Shown here in pieces: positions 35,353 to 45,600 of a stretch of 64,000 nt of DNA. This stretch comes from Spirochaetia bacterium (lineage in GTDB: Bacteria; Spirochaetota; Leptospiria; Turneriellales; JAOUOS01), in contig JAOUOT010000002.1 in NCBI GenBank assembly GCA_029880265.1, forward strand, positions 271,702 to 335,701, given 5' to 3'. The notes beneath the pieces were generated by a model, which saw only the letters and a program-made list of their open reading frames with translations, did no database searches and was not told the origin of the DNA. Each line of letters starts with the position of its first letter. Positions within the stretch are counted from its first letter, which is position 1. Made by a program: the position numbers and the translations under genes.

Positions 35353-36072
35353 TTACTCATAAATCATTTTTTTGGTCATGCCGCCGTCTATGATAAAATT
35401 CTGACCGGTTATAAATTTGGCTTTTTCTGATAAAAGATACTCGGCCATCTCTGAAATATCCGCCGGGCAGCCTACCCTGCCTGCAAAATGCTGCTTATGA
35501 TCTCTTTTTGAAAGTTTTTCTTTTTTTGTATGTATCCATCCCGGCGATATAGCGTTTACCCGAATATCGGGAGCAAAGCTTGCGGCAAGAGAATGGGTCA
35601 AAGAAAGAAGCCCCCCTTTAGAAGCCGAATAAGCCTCTGTATTGGGTTCTGACATTAAGGCTCTTGTTGAAGCAATATTTACGATTGCTCCTTTTGATTT
35701 TTTTAGATATAAACGACAGAGTTTTGAAAGATAAAAAGGCGCCCGAAGGTTTACCGCCATAATCGTATCCCAAGCGCTTAGATCGCCGTTGAAACCGGGC
35801 GAGGCGACAGCCGCATTATTTATCAAGCCGTATAATTGACCGAAACGCCCGAGCGTCTTTTTTACAAATTTTTCTATAACCTCAGTATCGCCTATATCGC
35901 CCGCCATAAAAAAGAACCTTTCAACAGGAAATCGCCGAGCCATCTCATCGCCTGATTTTGTATCTATATCAATAACCGCCGTATTATAGTCTTTATTTAG
36001 TAAATTCTCGGCGATATCGCGCCCAATGCCGTTTGCCGCGCCTGTTACAATAACTGTTTTTCGAAAATCCAT
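35353..36072 (-). CDS. Short-chain dehydrogenase/reductase
   Basis: 239 residues of the classical SDR family. The NAD(P) loop is VTGAANGIGRDIAENL, with VIDID after the second strand favouring NAD. NNAAVA, and the catalytic Ser...Tyr-x3-Lys as NIASTRALM with YSASKGG, are present; ISPGWIHT follows. Alcohol or keto substrate is unknown; FabG-like 3-oxoacyl reduction is possible but not shown. It is a single gene ending at a strong terminator. Confidence 0.9.
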   Translation of the reverse strand: MDFRKTVIVTGAANGIGRDIAENLLNKDYNTAVIDIDTKSGDEMARRFPVERFFFMAGDIGDTEVIEKFVKKTLGRFGQLYGLINNAAVASPGFNGDLSAWDTIMAVNLRAPFYLSKLCRLYLKKSKGAIVNIASTRALMSEPNTEAYSASKGGLLSLTHSLAASFAPDIRVNAISPGWIHTKKEKLSKRDHKQHFAGRVGCPADISEMAEYLLSEKAKFITGQNFIIDGGMTKKMIYE

Positions 36073-36210
36073 TTTTAATTTATGGGAACAACCGCCGCGC
36101 CCAATTTCTTTGACGTTTGTAACGATACGAAATATTGCGGCAAGAAGAAATCAAAGGCGATAAAGGCTTGACGCTTGAGAAAGTCTGTTTTTTCTCATCA
36201 ATATTCCTAA

Positions 36211-37311
36211 ATGCCAAATATAACCGACGCAAAAACCCTGAAAATAATTGCAAAGACCCTAAACCGGTGGTTTATTGAAAATAAAGAAAACTGGTTTTTT
36301 AGAGAGAATAGAACCCCATATAAAGTCTGGATTTCTGAAGTTGCTCTTCAGCAGACAAGAATTCAAGCGGCGTTATCTCCTCTTAAGCGTTTCTTTTTAA
36401 ATTTTCCCGATATCAATTCTTTGGCCGACGCATCTGAAGATAAGGTGTTAAATTCATTTAGAGGTCTTGGCTATTATAACCGCGCCAGAAATTTACGCAA
36501 GGGGGCCATTTATATTAAAGAAAAGCTAAAAGGACGCTTTCCCGAAACATCAAAAGAACTTAAGCAAGTTCCCTCGATAGGCGACTATACGGCGGCCGCC
36601 ATATCTTCTATTTGTTTCAATGAGAATATTGCGGTTTTAGACGGCAACGTAAAAAGAATTTTATCAAGACTGCTTTTTATTGAAGATTTTATCGAAACGC
36701 GAATATTTCTTGAAAAATGCGCCAAGTTTCAAGCCGGTTTATTTTATTTAGCGGCTGTACATCCCGGCGATTTAAATGAAGCTTTTATGGAACTTGGTCA
36801 AAAAATTTGCCTGCCTAAAAATATGAAGTGCGAGATCTGCCCTCTTTTTTCTTTTTGCAAAGCCGCCCAAAAGAACAAAGCCCGCGAACTTCCCCTTAAA
36901 GGAAAAAAGAAAAACTTAAAAGATGTAAACTGGCATATTTTTATTATCGTAGACAAAGAAAATAAAGTATTGCTTCAAAAATATGAGTCGTTTTATTTCT
37001 TAAAAAACCAATGGGCCTTTCCTTCGTCTTTATTCTTTTTACCCGAACAAAATGTGTTAAATTCATGCCGAAACATCGCCTGCGGCGTTATGCAAAAAAA
37101 TATCTTAATTGAAAATAATATCATAAAACATTCGATAACCAATCACAAAATAAAAATATATCCTTTTGTAACAAAAAACGAGACCGTTTTGTGCCATGAA
37201 AACTCTATGCGGGTACATTCAAGTGAAATTGAAAATTATCTTGCCTCTTCTGCCATGTTAAAAACCTGGAAAATTGCGCAAAAACATTTGACGCCATCAG
37301 AAAAACATTAG
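36211..37311 (+). CDS. mutY: Adenine DNA glycosylase MutY
   Basis: 366 residues. It removes A mispaired with 8-oxoguanine. The helix-hairpin-helix is VPSIGDYTAAAI, followed by NIAVLDGNVKRILSR with the catalytic Asp. WISEVALQQTRI at the N-terminus is typical, and the [4Fe-4S] site is C-x6-C-x2-C-x5-C (CLPKNMKCEICPLFSFC). The C-terminal 130 residues form the NUDIX-like 8-oxoG recognition domain. It stands alone on the plus strand. Confidence 0.93.
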   Translation: MPNITDAKTLKIIAKTLNRWFIENKENWFFRENRTPYKVWISEVALQQTRIQAALSPLKRFFLNFPDINSLADASEDKVLNSFRGLGYYNRARNLRKGAIYIKEKLKGRFPETSKELKQVPSIGDYTAAAISSICFNENIAVLDGNVKRILSRLLFIEDFIETRIFLEKCAKFQAGLFYLAAVHPGDLNEAFMELGQKICLPKNMKCEICPLFSFCKAAQKNKARELPLKGKKKNLKDVNWHIFIIVDKENKVLLQKYESFYFLKNQWAFPSSLFFLPEQNVLNSCRNIACGVMQKNILIENNIIKHSITNHKIKIYPFVTKNETVLCHENSMRVHSSEIENYLASSAMLKTWKIAQKHLTPSEKH

Positions 37312-37411
37312 TTTTGTCTCTAAATTTTTATAGTTTACGCAATTTTTTTGATATATACTTTAAATAATTATTGTCTAAATTAATTGTATAAAAATATGTA
37401 CAGGGGATACA

Positions 37412-37858
37412 ATGGAAGAATCTATAATACAAAGGGCAAAAACAAATCCGTTAATAAAGCCGGTTTGCGAGCATACCGTACCTTCTCATCCGCGATATGT
37501 TCGTTTCATAAGAAAATATTTGCTTGAAATGGCTCTTGATATGGGGTTTGCCTACAGAGACGCGGTTAACATAAAAGCGGCTTTTGTAGAGGCGTTAAAC
37601 AACGTAATTGAACACGCATACAAAGGCAAAACTAATATGCCCATACATCTTGAGTTTTACCGGTACGACGACAGGCTTGAAATTCTTATTCGCGATTACG
37701 GCGAAAAAGTCGCTCGTTCTGAAATAAAGCCGCGCGATCTTGGCGAGTATGTCGACGGAGGTCTCGGCGTTTATCTAATGGAAAAATTGATGGACTACGT
37801 TGACTATGACACAACCGTAGACGCCGGTACGCGGCTTAAAATGGTAAAAAAACTGTAA
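37412..37858 (+). CDS. Anti-sigma-type serine kinase (RsbW/SpoIIAB-like ATPase)
   Basis: 148 residues, a single HATPase_c_2 domain. The N-box is AAFVEALNNVIEHAYKG, the G1-type loop IRDYGEK, and the second glycine loop GGLGVYLMEKLMD. Proteins of this kind inhibit a sigma factor or phosphorylate an anti-anti-sigma partner. It has a good ribosome site (AGGGGA, 5 bp upstream of the ATG). Neither a sigma factor nor a STAS-domain partner is next to it; the 31044 gene has a related domain. Confidence 0.85.
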   Translation: MEESIIQRAKTNPLIKPVCEHTVPSHPRYVRFIRKYLLEMALDMGFAYRDAVNIKAAFVEALNNVIEHAYKGKTNMPIHLEFYRYDDRLEILIRDYGEKVARSEIKPRDLGEYVDGGLGVYLMEKLMDYVDYDTTVDAGTRLKMVKKL

Positions 37859-37890
37859 ATTAAAATTGCCGCTTTACGATTTAATCTATT

Positions 37891-38841
37891 TCAAAAATTA
37901 AGGCTAAAAGACAGGTAAACTCTGCCTGTTTTGCCCTCTGTCAATAGATCTGTCGCAATCAGCATAAAATCGTACATAGCGTGAACCGTGATTGCTTTTA
38001 ATAAACCGTCTGTCTTTTCATATGCGGTAATAACTCCCATATAAAAACCAAAAGCGGAACTCATTAGAAAATACTGCCAATTGGCAAGCTCTTGACCGTC
38101 TGAACTTGACGGCTCGGCCATATATTCTCTTTCTTCGTTAATCGTATTAGTGTATCGAAACAAATGACCGGTTACATAAGGAGAAGCGCAAGCGCCCCAG
38201 CTTGTATGGCACACGCCAAACGATACAGACTGCAAAAAATTCCCCGGTATTGAATGACGGGTAAGTTCAGAGAAAGCCGGATACTGAAAGCCGCGAAACT
38301 CGGCTTCTTCTCCCATGCCGATAAACAGCGACTGGGCCAAAATCAGTGGAATGGCGGCCAGGGCGCGGCCCGGGGTTACCGAAGAATGAATTCCCTTAGA
38401 ATACAATCTTAAACCCGATATGGCTGCGACGATGCTTAAAGGAATGCCTACGCTTAGACTTTTATAGTTATCAATATCAAAAGGCGCGAAATACATTCGG
38501 GCAAAAGAATAATCAGGAATATTCAGTATCTGTTTGGGTCTTTGATTTTTTTCTAAAGCGACCTGATAAGCGTCATAAACAGAAAATCCGAAAATATTTC
38601 TGGCCGTTGTAGACATATTTGCTTTAACGGCCTTCTCATTAAAAGTATCTGTAGTGACATAATAGCGAGCGGCCAAAGGAAAAATCAATAACATATTATA
38701 GAACCCGGTTGAATATTCGCCCGCATAAACATGCCCCATTCCGGGAAATATTTCGGCGAAAAAACCCGCGGCATAAGGGTTTTGAGAATATGCTTTTGAC
38801 GCGTATAGCGTCAAAAATAAAATGAATAAATATTTTTTCAT
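37891..38841 (-). CDS. CPBP-family intramembrane protease with secreted N-terminus
   Basis: 316 residues. A signal peptide (cut near YSQ) and a short Gly-rich segment FPGMGHVYAGEYSTGFYNML precede several membrane helices. The CPBP (Abi/Rce1-like) motifs are present: GEEAEFRGF (Glu-Glu-x3-Arg) near residue 178, FGVCH, and HAMYDF. The family contains intramembrane CAAX-type and other endopeptidases. The N-terminal part resembles a DUF5683-type segment found on secreted bacterial proteins. Substrate unknown. Confidence 0.78.
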   Translation of the reverse strand: MKKYLFILFLTLYASKAYSQNPYAAGFFAEIFPGMGHVYAGEYSTGFYNMLLIFPLAARYYVTTDTFNEKAVKANMSTTARNIFGFSVYDAYQVALEKNQRPKQILNIPDYSFARMYFAPFDIDNYKSLSVGIPLSIVAAISGLRLYSKGIHSSVTPGRALAAIPLILAQSLFIGMGEEAEFRGFQYPAFSELTRHSIPGNFLQSVSFGVCHTSWGACASPYVTGHLFRYTNTINEEREYMAEPSSSDGQELANWQYFLMSSAFGFYMGVITAYEKTDGLLKAITVHAMYDFMLIATDLLTEGKTGRVYLSFSLNF

Positions 38842-39041
38842 ATAAGCATTATATTTAATACTGATTCTTAAAACTTTTTTATATTTTTTTTGAAAATTTT
38901 ATTAAAAAGTTCATTGGATATAAATTGATTTTACATTAATCGGGTAAAGCGATTAAACGGCAGATAATAATTTTTATTCATGGGCCCTGCGGTATTTATA
39001 AAAATATTAAATTATATTTTTTTTAACACGCAAAACATTTA

Positions 39042-39069
39042 TTGACTCAAAATAAAGACAATTTAATAT
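39042..39069 (+). promoter_or_regulatory. Probable sigma-70 promoter of the GGDEF operon
   Basis: TTGACT (39042-39047) and TAATAT (39064-39069) with a 16-bp spacer. A start near 39076 supports the ATG at 39107 as the initiation codon rather than the TTG at 39071. Confidence 0.5.
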
Positions 39070-39106
39070 TTTGTTACTATATTATTCCCAACATACGATA
39101 TTACTT

Positions 39107-40456
39107 ATGAAAAATATAAAACTAATGAACAGAATCGGCTCTAAAGTTGTTCTGGTTTATTTATCTCTGATGGCGGCGTCAACATTATCTGCCGTTCTAA
39201 TGATTTTTGAAAACCAGACGGATCTTATCTCTGAAAACACAAAGATGAAACTTGAAATAAAAGTAGAAAATCTGGTTAATTCTCTCGAACAATTCTCAAG
39301 AAGCATGCTTGAAGACTCTATGTTTAAAGCGCAAAATAAGGCAGATTTAATTCAAGAGATAATAGAAATCATATCGGCTACCGAAAAAAATTATATATTG
39401 GTAAATGAATTGAACAATATCGAGATATCGTCTTCAAAAGAGCTTTCACTGCCGGAAGATTTCGAATCTCACAAAATAAAGGCGATGGCCAATTATCAAT
39501 TTTCAGGAGAAAGCTATTATCTTGAAATTGATTCAAAAAACATGAGAACATATTTTCTTATACCCATGGGAATTCCCCTTCTTGAAAAATATGCGTTGGT
39601 TTTAGTATATGAACTTGAAGACATGCAATCTACCGCAAGCGTGTTGTATAGACAGTCTTTTATTATTGTTTTCATCTTTTTATTGATTAATTTAATTTTT
39701 GGGCTGATTCATTATCGCATGATAGTGATTCCGGTGAAAGAAGTTTATAAAATCAGCCGCCAGATAGCCAAAGGCAATTTTGACGCGCGCGCCAATATAA
39801 AGGGCAATGACGAACTCGCTGAATTGTCGCGGTCCTTAAATTTCATGGGCAGAACATTAAAAGAGCGGTTTGAAAATATTTTAAACGAAAGAGATGTCGT
39901 ATTAAAACAAAAAGAAAAAATAGAAGAAATGGCCAGCCAAGACGAACTTACCGGTCTTTATAACAGAAGGTATTTATTTTCAAAGATAGAATCTGAAATA
40001 GCAAAAGCCGTTAACGAGAATAAGAGTATCGGTTTTTTAATGCTAGATATCGATTATTTTAAAAATTTTAACGATACCTACGGTCACCAGATTGGCGACG
40101 AGGTATTAAAGCATGTCGCCGAGCAAATAAAAAAACAAAGCCGAGATAAAGATACAGTAGCCCGATACGGAGGCGAAGAGTTCTCGGTATTGCTTCCCGA
40201 TACTGACGAAAAAGGTCTTAAAATAGCGGCCGAAAGAATTCGAAGCAGAGTTGAGAATACGCAAGTTGCCTCGAAAAAAGGCTTGATGAATGTAACCATC
40301 AGTATAGGCGGCACTATTGTTGATAATGAATTAATTAATACCGCGTTATCGGCCAATAAATCTATTTCGAAGGTAATGAATTTGATGATATATTTTGCCG
40401 ATACCGCTCTTTACGCGGCTAAAGACAAAGGCAGAAATAGATTTGAAATGGGTTAA
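39107..40456 (+). CDS. Membrane diguanylate cyclase (HAMP-GGDEF)
   Basis: 449 residues from ATG 39107. Two membrane helices bracket a periplasmic sensor of about 150 residues with no recognised fold; a HAMP segment follows (RQIAKGNFDARANIKGNDEL), then a GGDEF domain with RYGGEEFSVLLP near residue 353 and DELTGLYNRRY at its start. The active-site signature is the functional GGEEF form, so c-di-GMP synthesis is expected. An inhibitory-site RxxD before GGEEF is present (RDKD, seven residues upstream). It is the first gene of a three-gene operon with a TPR protein and a probable outer-membrane protein. Confidence 0.88.
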   Translation: MKNIKLMNRIGSKVVLVYLSLMAASTLSAVLMIFENQTDLISENTKMKLEIKVENLVNSLEQFSRSMLEDSMFKAQNKADLIQEIIEIISATEKNYILVNELNNIEISSSKELSLPEDFESHKIKAMANYQFSGESYYLEIDSKNMRTYFLIPMGIPLLEKYALVLVYELEDMQSTASVLYRQSFIIVFIFLLINLIFGLIHYRMIVIPVKEVYKISRQIAKGNFDARANIKGNDELAELSRSLNFMGRTLKERFENILNERDVVLKQKEKIEEMASQDELTGLYNRRYLFSKIESEIAKAVNENKSIGFLMLDIDYFKNFNDTYGHQIGDEVLKHVAEQIKKQSRDKDTVARYGGEEFSVLLPDTDEKGLKIAAERIRSRVENTQVASKKGLMNVTISIGGTIVDNELINTALSANKSISKVMNLMIYFADTALYAAKDKGRNRFEMG

Positions 40457-40459
40457 TAT

Positions 40460-41818
40460 ATGCAAAACCAAAGGCAAATATTACTGATTGCCGCATTCTC
40501 GGCAATCTTTCTTCTTTTTATCGTTTTTTTTAATAATTCAATCATGGGCCTGAGAATCATGCAGCTTAAGTATCATTTAATGAAAAACAGTTATAATAAA
40601 TCTGCGTTAAATCATTTTGGTCTCGTCACCGCATACGAAAATAATAAAAAACTTTATTTCAAGAAAATAACCTCTCTTGAATATGATGAAAATATGTTAA
40701 AACTGATGGAGAACAGCAAAGTATTTTCAGATTCTCATTATAATTTTAATTTACCTCAAAGCAATACCGATCAAATCAGTTTATTTTTTATTAATCTTAT
40801 AAGAATGCTCATGAATAAAAATCCCGTTGAGAATATCGTTCAAACAGAGTATCATAAATATCTTTATACGGCTTATTATTACGAGCAAAACCATGAATAT
40901 AAATCGGCCATTCAAACCTACGCTTTGGCGCTGTCAGAAAATAAAGACATAGCATTAAAAGCCGGCATTTTGCTTCATCAGGGATATTCTTACGCAATGC
41001 TGTCGTTTTATGAAAAAGCAATAGATAAATACGACGAAATTATAAAAAAATATCCGAATACAGAAATTGCCGTTACCGCTTCGATTTTAAAAAAGTTTTT
41101 ATTTGGCTTTAAAAAAGAAAAAGAAAATCTATTACGAGATAACAAATATTCTATTGATAAAACCGAAAAACTGATACATCTTTTTGCCTATGAAAACGCA
41201 TGGAGCATGCTCAAAGAAATCGAGAAAAAATCAGGCGTCAATAAAGATGTCATTGACTTTTATAAGGCCCGTCTGTTTGAAAAAAGCGGAAAAAAAGAAA
41301 AAGCGGTAAACAAGTATTTAGAGGTTATTCTAGAAAATCCTAAATCAACATTGGCGCGCGCTTCAAATAAAAACCTGTATCTAATGGGATCTCGCTTAGG
41401 CGATCAAGAACTGATAAAAACATCCGTAAAAATAAACAAAACTATAAAAGATAAAAAACTAGATCTGCTAATTAAAAGCAATACGCTAGAGCCTCTAAAG
41501 AAACCGAAAAACATCAAAGAGAACCCGTTAATTCTTGATCTTAAGAAAATTGAACAAATTGAAACGAAAGAAGAAGAAGAAGAAGAAGAAGAAAGAAAGA
41601 AAATAAAGAAGAATACAGGCCATGAATCTAAAAATCGTATTTTATCAAAAAAGCCTAACGATTCTACCGCAAACAAAATCACGGTGATAACAAAAAATGA
41701 AGATTATATAATCGGATTTATTATTTCTGAAGATTCAAAGCAAATTGTACTAAATACATCTCTCGGTAAAATTACAATACAAAAGTCAAATATTAAAAAT
41801 ATTAACAGGCAAAAATGA
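40460..41818 (+). CDS. Membrane-anchored TPR protein with small C-terminal beta domain
   Basis: 452 residues. One N-terminal membrane helix (residues 7-26) anchors a large domain with TPR-like helix pairs (YKSAIQTYALALSENKDIAL, YEKAIDKYDEIIKKYPNTEI, KEKAVNKYLEVILENPKSTL). A Glu/Lys run near residues 370-385 acts as linker. The last 45 residues form a small beta module (ITKNEDYIIGFIISEDSKQI...). It starts 3 bp after the GGDEF gene and overlaps the next by ATGA. A periplasmic scaffold role is an inference. Confidence 0.72.
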   Translation: MQNQRQILLIAAFSAIFLLFIVFFNNSIMGLRIMQLKYHLMKNSYNKSALNHFGLVTAYENNKKLYFKKITSLEYDENMLKLMENSKVFSDSHYNFNLPQSNTDQISLFFINLIRMLMNKNPVENIVQTEYHKYLYTAYYYEQNHEYKSAIQTYALALSENKDIALKAGILLHQGYSYAMLSFYEKAIDKYDEIIKKYPNTEIAVTASILKKFLFGFKKEKENLLRDNKYSIDKTEKLIHLFAYENAWSMLKEIEKKSGVNKDVIDFYKARLFEKSGKKEKAVNKYLEVILENPKSTLARASNKNLYLMGSRLGDQELIKTSVKINKTIKDKKLDLLIKSNTLEPLKKPKNIKENPLILDLKKIEQIETKEEEEEEEERKKIKKNTGHESKNRILSKKPNDSTANKITVITKNEDYIIGFIISEDSKQIVLNTSLGKITIQKSNIKNINRQK

Positions 41819-42588
41819 GAAAGACATTCGTAATAATAGTTTTCATTTTTCTTTTTACTGATCAAATTATTGCCGACGTCATTTCGACAAAAGACGGAAT
41901 CATCTTAAACGGAACAATTAAAAAAGAATATAAACATAAAATAGTTTTTGAAAGCAACCTGGGTACCTTTGAAATTGAGCGCGAAAAAATCATAGAGTTA
42001 AAAATCATTAAAGACCAAAAAGAAAGCTTTGAAGCGTATCAAAAATTAAAAGAAAAATGGAAAAAAATGCAACGGCCCGTCGAACAAAATCATGATTTTA
42101 TTCTTGGTTTTGATATTGGTTTCAGATATCTAAAACCGCAATATCAATTTTCTAAAATATTTAATCATGGTTATGGAGTATTTTTTGCCTTGAATTTCAA
42201 TCTTAAAGATTATCTATGGAAAAGTCAAAAACCGATACTGCCCGATTTTAAAACCATGATTACGCCGATATGGTTTAAGAAATCGCCTAATTCTTTAAGA
42301 ATGCTGGGCATGGCAATAGGGCCGGTATGGCGGCAGGAACTAAAATGGGACAATGGCATAAAAGTTTATTTTTTAGAATCGCTGACAATGGCCCCTGTAT
42401 ACTCAATCATAAAGATTGACGAAGAAATAAAAGAATTCGCGAAGCTGCTTATTCAACCCGATATTGCTATCGGCGTCGGATATAAAAATTTTTCAATGGG
42501 ATTTTCTACGGCTTATTTTTATTCATATGACGGTTCTCTTCCCCTAAACAGCCTCGTGTATAATTTTTATTTTAAATATATCATTTAA
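41815..42588 (+). CDS. Probable outer-membrane protein with N-terminal beta module
   Basis: 257 residues with a signal peptide (TFVIIVFIFLFTDQIIA). Residues 20-65 resemble the C-terminal module of the preceding protein (STKDGIILNGTIKKEYKHKI, VFESNLGTFEIEREKII). From about residue 95 the alternating aromatic/Gly pattern (FILGFDIGFRYLKPQYQF, AIGVGYKNFSMGFSTAYFY) suggests a beta-barrel. The ending YNFYFKYII fits an outer-membrane strand. Function unknown. Confidence 0.66.
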   Translation: MRKTFVIIVFIFLFTDQIIADVISTKDGIILNGTIKKEYKHKIVFESNLGTFEIEREKIIELKIIKDQKESFEAYQKLKEKWKKMQRPVEQNHDFILGFDIGFRYLKPQYQFSKIFNHGYGVFFALNFNLKDYLWKSQKPILPDFKTMITPIWFKKSPNSLRMLGMAIGPVWRQELKWDNGIKVYFLESLTMAPVYSIIKIDEEIKEFAKLLIQPDIAIGVGYKNFSMGFSTAYFYSYDGSLPLNSLVYNFYFKYII

Positions 42589-42680
42589 AATATAAGATTT
42601 TTATATTTATTTTTGGCTTTTTCATTCTAAATATGCATATTACAAAATGAATATGGCGTTATTATTCGTCAAAGAAGTAT

Positions 42681-45600
42681 ATGATGAAAAAGTTTGGTAT
42701 AAAAAATATTGTTTTAATATTCATGTTTATAACAATGCCGAAATGCGGTTCAGAATTTGAACTATTTCTTTTAGAAAACGCATCAGAAAACAATAATGTT
42801 TCGCCGCCCGTTATTTCTGATACAACGCCCCCTGTATTGTTTTCTGCGACGCCAGAAACATCCACGACAATTCGGCTTACTTTTTCAGAAAATGTAGAGC
42901 AGCTTACAGCCGAGACAACCGCCAACTACCAGATTGACGCTAACCCCGCCGGTTCGCTTATTTCATCGACTGTTCGCGACGCGATAAACTTAAACGAGGT
43001 TTTAATTACGTTGCCAGCCCCGTTAACCGGCGGTACTCATAATATCACAGTGTACAATATTGAAGATACTTCTGCTAATGTAATCACAAACGATGGCATT
43101 GACAACACAGCTTCTTTTATGGTTACGCCCGATACGACGCCGCCTGTATTATCATCTGCGATATTAGAGACATCCGCGACAATTCGGCTTACTTTTTCAG
43201 AAACGATTGAGCAGCTTACGGCAGAGACAGCAGTTAACTACCAGATTGACTTAAACCCCGCCGGCTCTCTTATCTCTTCGGTTGTTCGCGACGCGGTAAA
43301 CTTAAACGAGGTTTTAATTACGCTGTCGGGTTCTTTAACCGAGGGCGCCCATAGTATTACGGCGTATAATATTGAAGATGCTTCTGCCAATGTTATCATA
43401 AACAACGGCACAGACGATGTGGCTCTTTTTACTGTCGCCGATTTGCCGCCTGTTTTATTGGGCGTAACGGTACAAACCGATTTAATCATAGTACTTACAT
43501 TTTCTGAAAGCTTAGATCAGTTTACGGCAGAAACTGCGGCAAACTACCAATTAGACGCCAATGCGTTCGGGGCAGATATAAATACTGTGGCGCTAGACGT
43601 AAATAACGTTGATGTCATCATTACATTTAATACAAATAAAAGACTTACCCAGGGGTCTCATTCTGTTAGAGTGTTGAATGTTGAAGATTTATCGGCCAAT
43701 ATAATAAACAATAACGGCGCAGATAACGTAAATACTTTTTGGGTAGATACAAAAGGTCCCGTGTTTGAGCAGGCTGTTGTTTTGGGCACGAATAGTCTCA
43801 GGCTTGTGTTTTCAGAAGATGTCGATCAGCTTTCAGCTGAAAATGTAAATAACTATGAAATTGATACAAACGGGGCCGCAGCAAATATCGCTTCGGCTGT
43901 GCGCGATGCTGTTCCAACCGATGTTATTATAACAACCACAGCGCCCATAACCGACGGAACGCATACAATGACAGTTTATAATGTCGCCGATTTGTATAAT
44001 AATGTAATTATAAATGACGGCTTTTCAGATGTTCAGTCATTTTCTATTGACACAACGCCGCCTTCTCTTAACAGTATTTCTGTCATCAGTTCGTCAACGA
44101 TACGGCTCTTTTTTTCAGAGCAAATTGAACTTACCTCTGCCCAGACGGTATCAAACTATCAGATTGACTTAAATTCTGCCGGCGCCGGAATATCGTCTGT
44201 AGTATTAGACGCGGGCGGCACAGACGTACTTTTAACGACAACAACGCCTTTAACCGAAGCTCTTCATTCTGTGACCGTTTTTAATATTGTCGATGTATAC
44301 GCTAACGCCGTCATCGAAGATGATATTAACAATAAGGCGTCTTTTACGATGGATTATCCGCCGGTTCTTTTAAGCGCGGTTTCTGAGGGTATCGACACCA
44401 TTCGGCTTACTTTTTCAGAAGACGTTGAGCAAATAAGCGCCGAGACAATTTTAAATTATCAGGTTACTTCTTGCCATGTTCTCTTAGCAGTTCGCGACGC
44501 TGTAGCTTCTGAGGTTATCATTACGGTTCATGATTTCATACCGGATGGTACGCATACGCTCACAGTTTTTAACGTGAAAGATTTAAACGCGATGACAATA
44601 AATGCTGACGGCGTTGACAATGTTCAAAGCTTTTTGGTAGAAAATAAAACGCCTTCTCTTTTATCTGTAAGTGTTGAAAGCACAGATAGAATTAGACTAA
44701 ACTTTTCAGAACCCATGAATCAAGCAAGCGTCGAAAATATTCTCAATTACGAAATAGACGCGAACGGCCCGGGCAATCTTATCTCAAGCGCGCTTCTTTC
44801 GGGTACAAACGGCATACTTCTTTATTTTACATCGGCTTTACCCGATGCGTCATATACTCTTACCGTTACCGGCGTTTTAGATTTGAACTTAAACGCGATT
44901 GTAGAAAACGGCATTGATAATACCGGCTTATTTACCATCGCCACATCGGGCACCTTTGACGAGGGCGCCGTACATGCCGACCCTTTTGGCGACAGCGTGT
45001 CTGATTTTAAGCTTTTTACCTATGACGACAGAGTTTACGCGGGGCCAAATGACGCGCAAAGTCAGGTGTTTCGTTTTAAGCATGATTTATCGGGCACCGC
45101 CAATACCGACCTTGACGGCGATCTTATAACAGCCGGCAACCAGAGTTTTTATCTTCTGCCCAATGCCAGCGGCTGGGATTTATGGGGAATCGATTTTTTT
45201 TACCCCGCCTGCTTGGGGGCACAGCCCCATACTCTTGTCGGTACAGCCTGCAGCGGCGCGGGAGGCACGCAGGCTCTTTTTGTTGCAGGTTATGTAGAGC
45301 CTTCTAAGGGAAACAATAAGTCAGTCTGGATGACTAATGACGGCGGCGGCAGCGCGACAGGTTTTAGAATGGGTTTTGAAGAAATTTCGGGTTTTAGAAC
45401 ATCGGGTTCGGCGGCCAATATCGGTTCGATGACAGTTTTTAAAGATCAGCTTTACTTGGCAGCTATCGACTCTAGCGGTATGGCGGTATTATTCAGCCGC
45501 ACCTGCGTAAACCCCGGCGGGTGCGCCAATGGCGATGTTTACAAAAACGCTCCGGTCGATGTACAGGGTAAATATCTTGCTCATATTGGTTTAAGCGGAC

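Noticed and set aside
39071..39106. TTG start of the GGDEF gene at 39071
   Set aside because: It falls at the end of the proposed promoter's -10 region; the ATG at 39107 is better placed.
41570..41620. Purine-rich GAA/GAG run as a simple-sequence regulatory element
   Set aside because: It is in frame and encodes the Glu/Lys linker of the TPR protein.
42819..44943. CRISPR-like periodicity in the repeat gene
   Set aside because: The repeat period of about 300 bp is coding and in frame, encoding Ig-like domains; there are no short palindromic repeats with spacers.
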